Positions 39,601-47,022 of a stretch of 64,000 nt of DNA are shown here, in pieces. A program made the translations under genes and the position numbers. Source of the DNA: Candidatus Acidulidesulfobacter diazotrophicus (lineage in GTDB: Bacteria; SZUA-79; Acidulodesulfobacterales; Acidulodesulfobacteraceae); NCBI GenBank assembly GCA_004195025.1, contig SGBB01000003.1, forward strand, positions 118,153 to 182,152. Direction: 5' to 3'. The notes beneath the pieces were generated by a model that saw only the letters and a list, made by a program, of their open reading frames with translations, had not been told where the DNA came from and searched no databases. Every line of letters begins with the position of its first letter. The first letter of the stretch is position 1.

Positions 39601-40584
39601 GGAGGCTATTCATCAAATAACAGCTTAGGAAACGCTTTATATTCTTTATATGTTGAGCCGAATCCAGTCAACACGGGAACATCGGCGGCTCCAAATTACA
39701 CTGACGAACAAATTTTATGGGAATTTAATTCGTCTAACGATGCTAATATGAAATATTCAATACCTTCGGCTGTCACACCTGTTTTAAGTCAAAATTTTAG
39801 AATGGAGGGGTTTTATGCCGGTGATTTAGGCGGTCAAATGTGGTCGGCAAATATCCCCGACGGACTGCCTCCTTATGCAGCTTCAGGAAAATCAAACTGG
39901 GATGTATGCAGAATGTTTGACTCAAATGCTTCTGCGGCTAACCCGTTAAATATTTTCTTTTCACCTTCAACGGCTACGGATACTTTAGGAAATTTATGGG
40001 TTTTCTTCGGCACTGGAAACAGAGAAAACTTAAACGAAGTAATTACATCAAGAAATAATGAATTTATCGCAATAAATACTACGCCGCTCGGCGGTCCGTT
40101 AACTTGCCCCGCAAAAGGTCCGATTAGCGAATCCGATTTAGTCAATCAAACCGGCGTGAGCGGTTCGACGACTAATCTGACTGCCGTAAATTCGGCTGAC
40201 GGCTGGTATATAACTTTATCGCCAGGTGAAAAAGTAACGTCTGCGCCTACTGTTTATGACGGCATAGTTTATTTTACGACATTTACGCCTTCATCAGTTA
40301 CAAATGCTTGCGGTTACGGAACTTCTAATTTATATGCGGTAAGCTATCTTAACGGAGGCGGGACAATATTAACGTCAACTTCGGCTTCTGGGACGACTAA
40401 GATTACTATTTCTACTAATAACAGCGGTACTCAATCAACCGTTATAGGTTCTGGAGTTGCATCTGCTCCGGTTATTTCAAACAATTATTTAGGAATAACA
40501 ACTTCTACGGGTAATGTTATAAGTCAACAAATACCCGCTCCGACTTCAAAAGTAACGCCGACTTCATGGTTTCAAGAGCCTTAA
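36697..40584 (+). CDS. PilY1-like type IV pilus tip adhesin/assembly protein
   Basis: 1295 residues, secreted: an N-terminal hydrophobic segment ends near SAYA-ADTSF. A von Willebrand A domain follows with the MIDAS motif LIFLDTSGSMMW, ITDGEA, and the GGGTPMYSMVENM segment. The C-terminal third is the PilY1/PilC-type β-propeller (EVLYAGANDGMLHAFNAG, and GNLWVFFGTGNREN). It contains several Cys. PilY1 sits at the pilus tip, in adhesion, Ca2+-dependent twitching and surface sensing in other bacteria. A ribosome site AAGGGTG lies upstream. Last of four pilus genes. Confidence 0.94.
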   Translation: MKNKVTNNIKTFMPFLQDIFMLLLFISIINIGLAYITGMQNIKSAYAADTSFLTNVNNPNVLIFLDTSGSMMWNEGVNWSNTTTGESGYDAPESWADGGASPVWAPGSNSVFSKIYNAKMAISQIVQDPSFSNLNYAFATFDQIPSPNDGAKQAHACVYAYGPSPYDGLTFTNPAANAAYYSGNHAYYPGNPGGLGTPDHSGAYLINNNFNSEYPFEGAKGPYNNGIFPCSGPSNLDKSGNPTTNLNDITWYFISYDYSFYIGDNDDQNSLSNWRLYVPLTVNGTLNTTTSETVSSNSNNSTDPYFDPANIAGSAIKYVLWNAPDYGGLTNPAGTVVSGLKAGGGTPMYSMVENMITYFTNSLSADSAKACRRNFSIIITDGEANGYKASDTPKALYNLYTNVDATYPIQTFMIGFGYSGGISGPVYIQGMANAGAGINPSVNPAGVSFNAGVGSSSTTLVLPSSAFSTTNGVLVGDTISDNGNESDDCESANNNSGVYANGNNCATVTGIYPSSDEVLLSNSLNTLSASGNSGTITVSGTVYLAFNLNELESSLTTIFNQIEKQTSSFTSPVVNETSNQQYVYYANFKSLNQPLWGEGNIYLFGLNSKGELTGPNGPAVTNGQINTSDSYWDNGNGAGGLLQSEPASSRDVMTSYLNPSTGTQQTIAINPVSTSSSNSDLDNLLNINSTTTSPDYYGTVCPGSTSVSACAADILNFVLNPDSSTDNWKLGAIFHSTPILIGPPPFPYSSSSYQAFKQEYAVTNPRNEVLYAGANDGMLHAFNAGIWDTTTNSYTYYGTGEGAEVFGYIPPNLLPKITSWYDSSIGVGTKLNFPEFVDSTPAASDVFFSNIFNGTVNSVDNSNYPLNQSSLQNSWHSVLMGGERNGGNYYYALGVTNPSSSSYPDPLWNITVSSMGNTWSKPNISYVCLPNPDYAANNGESGVCGNNPDPASPLLPPQYIKTYAAFIGGGYSSNNSLGNALYSLYVEPNPVNTGTSAAPNYTDEQILWEFNSSNDANMKYSIPSAVTPVLSQNFRMEGFYAGDLGGQMWSANIPDGLPPYAASGKSNWDVCRMFDSNASAANPLNIFFSPSTATDTLGNLWVFFGTGNRENLNEVITSRNNEFIAINTTPLGGPLTCPAKGPISESDLVNQTGVSGSTTNLTAVNSADGWYITLSPGEKVTSAPTVYDGIVYFTTFTPSSVTNACGYGTSNLYAVSYLNGGGTILTSTSASGTTKITISTNNSGTQSTVIGSGVASAPVISNNYLGITTSTGNVISQQIPAPTSKVTPTSWFQEP

Positions 40585-40642
40585 TGTCTTAAAATTAAGA
40601 ATTATGCAGGTTAATAAGCTTACTAAATAGCTTGAGGGTATA

Positions 40643-40740
40643 TTTAATAATTTAACTTTTAATTATTATGGATTTAACAAGCAGCTTTAAAATATATTTA
40701 AAACAAAACATATATGTTTAATAATTTAACTTTTAATTAT
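40643..40740. repeat. Two direct 24-base repeats downstream of pilY1-like gene
   Basis: TTTAATAATTTAACTTTTAA plus TTAT occurs at 40643-40666 and 40717-40740, with a further 15-base doublet TTGTAGATTTGACTT at 40771-40800. They occupy the pilY1-to-downstream gene spacer. Role unknown. Confidence 0.8.
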
Positions 40741-40835
40741 GGGGGCGTTTAAGTTTTAATTTATAAATTTTTGTAGATTTGACTTTTGTAGATTTGACTT
40801 TTTTTTATAGATTTAAACTGACGAATAATATTAAA

Positions 40836-41243
40836 ATGTTTATAAAATTTAATAACTTATTTAATAACTTTATAATTATTTTATTTTTGCTTGCATTATC
40901 ATTATCCGTATCGTTATCACTTAGCAATATTAAAAAAGCTTCGGCTAATAATAATGCTCCTCAGCTTAAACCCTCTCATATACCTGCCGATACTTATTTT
41001 TACGCCGGTACCATTGTAAACATAAATAGTTCATCTATAAAATTATATCATGGCGCCACATGCATTATAAACAGCTCTACTTCCTGTCTTACCGCTAACA
41101 ACGGTATAATGACGGACAATGCCGCAAATATGACAAAAACATCATGTTCTACTTTTAATAAAGGAGAGACCGTAAGTATAACGGCAACTAAGAATGCGGC
41201 GGGGCAATTAATCGCAATAAAAATAAAGCAGGTTTTTTACTAA
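40836..41243 (+). CDS. Small secreted protein of unknown function
   Basis: 135 residues from ATG 40836; the longer open frame begins with TTG inside the 15-base doublet and would add residues that spoil the signal peptide. Signal peptide with a long hydrophobic core (FIIILFLLALSLSVSLSL) ending near KKASA. The mature part has four Cys (two each in ATCIINSSTSCL and TSCSTF) and a β-rich look (GTIVNINSSSIKL, ETVSITATKN), OB-like. Family not recognised. The following gene-end is duplicated at 43331, bracketing an island. Confidence 0.6.
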   Translation: MFIKFNNLFNNFIIILFLLALSLSVSLSLSNIKKASANNNAPQLKPSHIPADTYFYAGTIVNINSSSIKLYHGATCIINSSTSCLTANNGIMTDNAANMTKTSCSTFNKGETVSITATKNAAGQLIAIKIKQVFY

Positions 41244-41246
41244 TCG
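41196..41246. repeat. Island-bounding direct repeat, left copy (3' end of secreted-protein gene)
   Basis: GGGGCAATTAATCGCAATAA and the following AAATAAA..GTTTTTTA recur at 43331-43382. Here it is the end of the secreted-protein gene. Confidence 0.85.
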
Positions 41247-41382
41247 CCTAAATTTTTAATAAAATGCTTGCTTGTTAACGATAGATTTTACTAATATTTT
41301 TCGATAATAATGTGTTATAATATTCATTAAAATATTAAAATAATGTAAGATTGGCGGTTTGCTTTTTGACATTTAATAATAT

Positions 41383-41844
41383 ATGGTCGGAGAAAATAAA
41401 TTAAAAGTCTATATTGATACAAGCGCGTTGAACAGAATTTTTGATGATCAAACGCATCCTCGTATATATCTTGAATCTTCTGCCGTATTGATTTTATTTG
41501 AATTCATAGAAAAAGAAATAATACAATTGATATCATCGGATGTTTTATTGTATGAAAACAGCAGAAATCCTTTTGAGGAAAGGAAAATTTTTGTAAGTTC
41601 GGTTATATCAAAAGCTAAAAAATTTGTAGAAATAAATACAGATATACTGAAAAAAGCTAAAGATATAGAAAACACTGGGATAAAAGGGCTTGACAGCATA
41701 CATCTTGCTTGCGCGGAAATATCAAGAACCGATTATTTTGTAACTTGCGACGACAGAATAATAAAAAAATATAACGGCAAACCGTCCGTGTTTAATCCGA
41801 TAGATTTTGTCAATGATGTTTTACTTAAAATAATAGAGGTGTGA
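41383..41844 (+). CDS. PIN-domain protein (putative VapC-like toxin)
   Basis: 153 residues with the PIN pattern: YIDTSALNRIF (first Asp), a central E, and a C-terminal LDSIHLACAEISRTDYFVTCDD with Asp residues. PIN domains are RNases in many toxin-antitoxin systems. Its stop overlaps the following gene region (TGA 41842-41844, next ATG at 41847). Toxin function inferred from partner and position; no activity evidence. Confidence 0.75.
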   Translation: MVGENKLKVYIDTSALNRIFDDQTHPRIYLESSAVLILFEFIEKEIIQLISSDVLLYENSRNPFEERKIFVSSVISKAKKFVEINTDILKKAKDIENTGIKGLDSIHLACAEISRTDYFVTCDDRIIKKYNGKPSVFNPIDFVNDVLLKIIEV

Positions 41845-41846
41845 AA

Positions 41847-42059
41847 ATGCAAAATAATATTGTTATGCCTGATATTCAAGAAACAAAAAAGGAAATTTTA
41901 GAAGATATTATTAAAAATCTCGGCATTACTAAAGCAGGAATTTATTTAAGGGAAACAGCTTATCAAAAAGTAGATTATTTAGAAATAAAAGACGAGCTAT
42001 TCAAAAATAAAAACGTAGACGAAATATATAATGAAATTCAACGAATTAAAAGTATCTGA
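41847..42059 (+). CDS. Small partner of PIN protein (putative antitoxin)
   Basis: 71 codons from ATG 41847, 2 bases after the PIN stop, with GAGGT 7 bases upstream (a GTG at 41841 overlapping the stop is the alternative). Predicted helical, with IIKNLGITKAGIYLRETAY reminiscent of a short DNA-binding or dimerising element. The order toxin then partner is opposite to most vapBC. Family unnamed. Confidence 0.6.
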   Translation: MQNNIVMPDIQETKKEILEDIIKNLGITKAGIYLRETAYQKVDYLEIKDELFKNKNVDEIYNEIQRIKSI

Positions 42060-42196
42060 TTTATTTATTTTCTTACTCCCGACTGCATTTGGGTGCATAA
42101 CTAACCGAAAACAACGTATGCGTCATGGTATTGGTACATCGTGAAGGGAATATTTGGATTTGCTATAATATTAGAACAAAATTAAAGTTTGAGCAA

Positions 42197-42979
42197 TTAT
42201 CTTTTCGGATCGCCTTTTTTATTATTCCTTTCGTTAAGTTCTTTGGTGAAAGCGTCTTTTTTAGCAGGCATATTTTCTTTTATTTCTTTTATTTTTTGTA
42301 TTGTTTGCGATATATATTCTTTAATTTTTTCTTCAAAAAAATGTTGTATATCGGATTTATTTATATCGTATTTAGGATTAAGCATTGATTCCATTTTATC
42401 TTCTTTTATACTATCCATGTCAATCGCATACTTTAAAAAATTAGTTTTATTAAATATAAAGCATTCTTTGCCGTCTACCGTTTTTTTATTATATAATCTG
42501 CTTGCCTCATTTATAGCTTTTTCAAGCCCAAATTCTTTAACTATTACATATAAATCATAATAATCTCTAATAACTATTCTATGATGTATTACTGCGGTTT
42601 TCATGCCGATTAGAGTATCTAAATTGGCAATATAAAGGTTGTTATTTAACAGTTTTTTCTCGTTTTTTAAAAAATCATCTCCGGAAGCAAAAAATGTAAC
42701 TTTAACATTATTAACGTAAAAATCTCTTTTTGATGCTGAATTAACAGATGATTCAACACTTTCGTCTGTTGTAAATCCTTTTTCACGCAGCCGTTCCATA
42801 ATTTTATCTATATGTTTATCCATTTTTAAAAATTCATCAGGACATGCTAAATCTATATCTTCGGATAATCTGTGATTAAGATAATATGAAAGGGCGCTTC
42901 CGCCGATAAACACATAATCTTTAATTTTTTCTTCTTCACTTAGTATATTTAAAACTCTTTCTGTTTCAGGCAACCACAT
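42197..42979 (-). CDS. AbiEii/AbiGii-type nucleotidyltransferase (putative toxin)
   Basis: 260 residues. The motif FIGGSALSYYLNHRLSEDIDLACP has an intact DxD. The domain continues as ANLDTLIGMKTAVIHHRIVIRDYYDLYVI, a typical stretch of this family. It ends with DAFTKELNERNNKKGDPKR, the same tail as the two proteins of the 31-33 kb island, but on the opposite strand and with a less similar DNA sequence. It overlaps the start of its partner by 14 bases. Putative type IV-like (or II) toxin. Confidence 0.83.
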   Translation of the reverse strand: MWLPETERVLNILSEEEKIKDYVFIGGSALSYYLNHRLSEDIDLACPDEFLKMDKHIDKIMERLREKGFTTDESVESSVNSASKRDFYVNNVKVTFFASGDDFLKNEKKLLNNNLYIANLDTLIGMKTAVIHHRIVIRDYYDLYVIVKEFGLEKAINEASRLYNKKTVDGKECFIFNKTNFLKYAIDMDSIKEDKMESMLNPKYDINKSDIQHFFEEKIKEYISQTIQKIKEIKENMPAKKDAFTKELNERNNKKGDPKR

Positions 42980-43283
42980 ATTCTTTGAATACCTCGAATA
43001 AATAATCCATATATTTTACGTTTCTTAAATCAAGTTTAGTCGCTTGCATTCCGTCTCTTAATATTCTCTTACCGCTAATTATAGGTCTAATTTCAGTTAA
43101 ATAAGTATCTTTAAGTTCGTTATAAGGAAAAGTTAAAAATAAATTAAGATGATCCTCAAAATTTCCATAATTAATCAGTTGTTCCATAATTCTTGACAAA
43201 GGAAGTGCCGCGCTATTAAAATCGTATGACCAGAAATATTGTTTAGGGAATGGTAAATCTTTTAGTTTATATTGAATATTCAT
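42966..43283 (-). CDS. Small partner of AbiEii-like protein (DUF6922-like, putative antitoxin)
   Basis: 105 residues, same family as the 110-residue protein at 31271: PKQYFWSYDFNSAALPLSRIMEQLINYGNFEDHLNLF, then FPYNELKDTYLTEIRPIISGKRILR. First gene of the pair; its end overlaps the nucleotidyltransferase start by 14 bases. Antitoxin role is inferred. Confidence 0.7.
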   Translation of the reverse strand: MNIQYKLKDLPFPKQYFWSYDFNSAALPLSRIMEQLINYGNFEDHLNLFLTFPYNELKDTYLTEIRPIISGKRILRDGMQATKLDLRNVKYMDYLFEVFKEYVVA

Positions 43284-43330
43284 AGTTTTTTACCTCAATG
43301 TGTATTATAGCATATAATTTAAATTAATAA

Positions 43331-43382
43331 AAACGGCGGTGCGGGGCAATTAATCGCAATAAAAATAAAACCTGTTTTTTAT
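43331..43382. repeat. Island-bounding direct repeat, right copy
   Basis: Copy of the 3' end of the secreted-protein gene (41196-41246), now in non-coding DNA next to fdhA. The interval 41247-43330 (PIN pair and AbiEii-like pair) is thus bracketed by the same ~50 bases. Confidence 0.85.
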
Positions 43383-43401
43383 TAAAATTATTTTAATTTT
43401 A

Positions 43402-46400
43402 TTATAAATTTTTTATTGCTTCTAAAACAATTTCTATTAGTTTATTTAATTTATCATTATTGATTTTTGTATTTCTATCATTATTTTCATCGCAATAACT
43501 GCCAAAATCATTTACTTCGTTTTTTTTATAATAAATATTATAAATCAATTCATTGTTATAATTGTTATTTTTGTTAATTTCAACAAGCCTTTCAATAAGA
43601 TTCTGCTCCCAGTATTTTTTAATATGGGCTGTTATTTCTTTAACCGCTATATCTTCAGGATATACTCCAAAAATTCTAATTAAATCTTTAAACATTCTAA
43701 TAACTTCATCGTCATATGTTTCGGTTTGCTTGTAATCATTGCTTGATTCTTTGTTAATGTTATTATTATTTTTACCGTTTTTGCTATTATTATAATAATT
43801 TTTACCAATTTTATCTTTTGCTTTATTATTAATATTATTAACGTTATTAACTTTTTCAATCCTTTTAATATTTACGGCGGTTACTTTATATTCCGGCGTT
43901 TCCGTTGACCAGTCGGAGTAATCGCTTGTCAGTATATTTGTTTTAAATTCAGGAAAATGAAATGTAGTAGCAACAATGCCTTTCATTACTCTGCCGCTTA
44001 TTTTAGCCGTTAAAGTAATTTTTCCTTTTTTGCTTTCAATTAACAAAATATCGCCATTATTTATATTTAATCTTTTTGCATCTTCTTCGTTTATTTCTAA
44101 ATAATCTTCGTCATACCATGCGCTATTTTCTGTACGCCTTGTATTGTTTGAAGAATTATATTGAAACAAATTTCTTACAGTAGTGAGTATAAAAGGATAT
44201 TCTGCAGTTGTATAATCTTTGGAACCAATAAAAGAAGTAATAACAAATCTTCCTTTTCCTCCGATAAAAGCGTCTTTATGTAAAATATCGGTTCCGTTCG
44301 GGGTATTTTCATTGCAAGGCCATTGAACAGAATAAGGTTTTTTATTCAATTTTTCATAACTTACCGAAGCAAAAGACGGCGTAAGTCTTGCGATTTCATC
44401 CATAATTTCAGAAGGATGTATATAATCTGATTTATACTTTCCGGCGTTATTATCACCGTCGGCAGGCAATACCGTCTGCTTATTATCTCTTTCTGCAGCA
44501 ACTTCCGCAGATTTAGTTGAAACATCCTCGTCTGTAAAATTATTTGATTTATGTTTACCGCCGTATTCTGTTAAACACCTGCTTAAATCTTCTATAATCT
44601 GCCAATCCTGCTTTCCTCCCGCAGGTTCTAAAACCTTTCTAACTCTTTGAATTCTTCTTTCCCAATTTGTAAAAGTTCCGTCTTTTTCAAGAAATGAAGA
44701 ACCCGGAAGTATAACGTGCGCATATTCGGACGTTACAGTTTTAAATAAATCATGAACTACGACTAAATCCATTGCTTTTAAAGATTCTATTATACGATTT
44801 GAATCAGGGTCTGTTTGAACAATATCTTCTCCAAAAACATATAATCCTTTAAATTTTCCTGCTAAAGCGTTTCTTAACATATCGGGAAGACGCATTCCGG
44901 GGTCTCTATTAATTTTTACATTCCATTCATTTTCAAATAAGTTTCTTATATTATCGTCTGAAATATGGCGATATCCCGGAAGAGTAGCAGGTTCGGCGCC
45001 CATATCGGCGGCTCCTTGAACATTGTTTTGCCCTCTTAAAGGACTGACTCCGACGCCCTCTCTTCCAATATTTCCAGTCAACATTGCAAGATTAGCTATT
45101 GCAAGTACTCCCGTTGAACCCTGCAAATGTTCAGTTACGCCGAGTCCGTAAAAAATAGCCGCATTTTTAGCTCTTGCATATAGCATCGCCGCTTCTTTAA
45201 TTTCCTTAGCGGCAACTCCCGTTATAACTTCAGCTGCTTCAGGAGAATTATTATCGTTTAAAATAAAATCTTCCCATAAATTAAAACTTTCAATATCGCA
45301 TCTATCTTTTATAAAATCCTGCTTTAAAAGTCCTTCTTTAATTATCGTGTATGCAAAAGCGTTTAAAAGAGCTACATTTGTTCCCGGTTTCGGTCTTAAA
45401 TGAAATTTTGCTTTTACATGCGGAGATTTTGCAACTTCTGTTATACGCGGATCTATTACTATTAAATCTGCCCCTTTTCTTGCCATTTTTCTTATAAATG
45501 CGCCTACTACAGGATGAGCCTCGGTAGGATTTGCGCCTATAATCATAATCAAATCAGATTCAAACATTGAACTTAAATCCTGAGTTCCGGCTCCTGCTCC
45601 AAATGCAGTTCCGAGAGCATAGCCTGTCGGCTGATGGCAAACTCTTGCGCAAGTATCTATGTTATTGTTTTGAAACGCAGCTCTTACTATTTTTTGCATC
45701 AAATAATTTTCTTCATTTGTGCATCTTGACGAACTTATTGCGCCTATTGAATTAATGCCGTATTTATATTGTATCTCTTTAAATTTTTTTGCAATATAGC
45801 TATATGCCGTTTCCCATGAAACTTCTTTAAATTCTTCGTTTAAATTATCTCTTAAAAGCGGAACGGTTAATCTGTCTTTACTTTTAACATAGCTCCATGC
45901 AAAACGCCCTTTAAGACAAGAATGACCGTAATTTGACAAACTGTCTTCATTCGGGATCATTCTTATTATATTATCGCCTTTATATTGAACCTCAAACGAA
46001 CATCCCACTCCACAATATGCGCAAGTTGTTCTTGTTTTTGAAAAAGTTTTCCCCGATTCAAATAAATTTTTCTCGGTCAAAGCGGCGGTAGGACATTCTT
46101 TTACGCATGCCCCGCATGAAACACACTCGGAATTTAGAAAATTATCTGCGCCATCGGCAATGCTTATATTTTCTATATCGTTAACATTATTTATAATATT
46201 ACTCTTACCTATTTTATCTATTCTATCTGCCGTCTTGTCTGTCTTATATGCCTTAGTAATCTCATTAACTTTATTAACTTTATTAATTTTAAATAAATTT
46301 AAATTTTTAGAGCTTTTTTTGACGGGTTTAATAACTGAATCAAAACCTTTGCCGACAATTGTTAAAGCAAAATTGCCTTGAATTTCGCCGCAAGCTCTGA

Positions 46401-46860
46401 CGCATCTTACACAGACAATACACCGTGAAGGATCAAATCTGAAATACGGATTTGACTCGTCAACCTCACTCAATAAATGACTTTTACCTCTAAATCTAAT
46501 TTTTCTAACGCCGAAGTAAGAAGCCCATTTTTGCAATTCGCAATCAAGATTTTTGGGACAGGTTAAACAATCGTTAGGATGGTCTGAAAGATAAAGTTCC
46601 ATTAACGTCCGTTTTAAAGAAAAAAGTTTTTCGGAAATTGTCTTTATTTTCATACCTTCGCTGACATAAGCGGAACAAGCGTAAATATAACCCTTTTTGC
46701 CTTCCGTTTCAACGGCGCACATTCTGCATGCTCCATAAGGCAAAAGGTTTTTTGAAGCGCATAAAGACGGTATTATAATCCCTGCCTCCGCTGCCGCATC
46801 AAGTAAAGTCATACCTTCTTTAGCAATAATTTTTTGCCCGTCAACTTCGATAGATATCAT
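43402..46860 (-). CDS. fdhA: NAD-dependent formate dehydrogenase alpha subunit fused to an FdsD-like delta domain
   Basis: Oxidises formate. 1152 residues: N-terminal NuoG-type 2Fe-2S ferredoxin (Cys34, 45, 48, 62), His94-Cys98-Cys101-Cys107 cluster, two 4Fe-4S motifs (Cys147-157 and Cys246-256) separated by a ~65-residue Lys/Asn-rich insert (182-242), molybdopterin 4Fe-4S (Cys280, 283, 287, 315), and the Mo/W ligand Cys408 followed by His409 (ARVCHQPTG); the codon is TGC, so not selenocysteine. After an Asn-rich linker, residues ~1050-1095 (EVIRMFKDLIRIF...EITAHIKKYWEQ) resemble FdsD. Cotranscribed with the NuoF-like subunit upstream. Confidence 0.93.
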   Translation of the reverse strand: MISIEVDGQKIIAKEGMTLLDAAAEAGIIIPSLCASKNLLPYGACRMCAVETEGKKGYIYACSAYVSEGMKIKTISEKLFSLKRTLMELYLSDHPNDCLTCPKNLDCELQKWASYFGVRKIRFRGKSHLLSEVDESNPYFRFDPSRCIVCVRCVRACGEIQGNFALTIVGKGFDSVIKPVKKSSKNLNLFKINKVNKVNEITKAYKTDKTADRIDKIGKSNIINNVNDIENISIADGADNFLNSECVSCGACVKECPTAALTEKNLFESGKTFSKTRTTCAYCGVGCSFEVQYKGDNIIRMIPNEDSLSNYGHSCLKGRFAWSYVKSKDRLTVPLLRDNLNEEFKEVSWETAYSYIAKKFKEIQYKYGINSIGAISSSRCTNEENYLMQKIVRAAFQNNNIDTCARVCHQPTGYALGTAFGAGAGTQDLSSMFESDLIMIIGANPTEAHPVVGAFIRKMARKGADLIVIDPRITEVAKSPHVKAKFHLRPKPGTNVALLNAFAYTIIKEGLLKQDFIKDRCDIESFNLWEDFILNDNNSPEAAEVITGVAAKEIKEAAMLYARAKNAAIFYGLGVTEHLQGSTGVLAIANLAMLTGNIGREGVGVSPLRGQNNVQGAADMGAEPATLPGYRHISDDNIRNLFENEWNVKINRDPGMRLPDMLRNALAGKFKGLYVFGEDIVQTDPDSNRIIESLKAMDLVVVHDLFKTVTSEYAHVILPGSSFLEKDGTFTNWERRIQRVRKVLEPAGGKQDWQIIEDLSRCLTEYGGKHKSNNFTDEDVSTKSAEVAAERDNKQTVLPADGDNNAGKYKSDYIHPSEIMDEIARLTPSFASVSYEKLNKKPYSVQWPCNENTPNGTDILHKDAFIGGKGRFVITSFIGSKDYTTAEYPFILTTVRNLFQYNSSNNTRRTENSAWYDEDYLEINEEDAKRLNINNGDILLIESKKGKITLTAKISGRVMKGIVATTFHFPEFKTNILTSDYSDWSTETPEYKVTAVNIKRIEKVNNVNNINNKAKDKIGKNYYNNSKNGKNNNNINKESSNDYKQTETYDDEVIRMFKDLIRIFGVYPEDIAVKEITAHIKKYWEQNLIERLVEINKNNNYNNELIYNIYYKKNEVNDFGSYCDENNDRNTKINNDKLNKLIEIVLEAIKNL

Positions 46861-47022
46861 TTTTGCCTTATATATGTTTTATTTTATTTTATTATATTTA
46901 TACTTCTTATATTTGTATATATTGATACTAATATTTAAAATAATTTTAATAAAAATATACTTGAATTTATAATTTATTGATTTATTCTTTATTTTATAAC
47001 TTTTTCAATATAATTTATAATA

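Noticed and set aside
43402..46860. Selenocysteine in the formate dehydrogenase
   Set aside because: The Mo-ligand codon (residue 408) is TGC, with no in-frame TGA.
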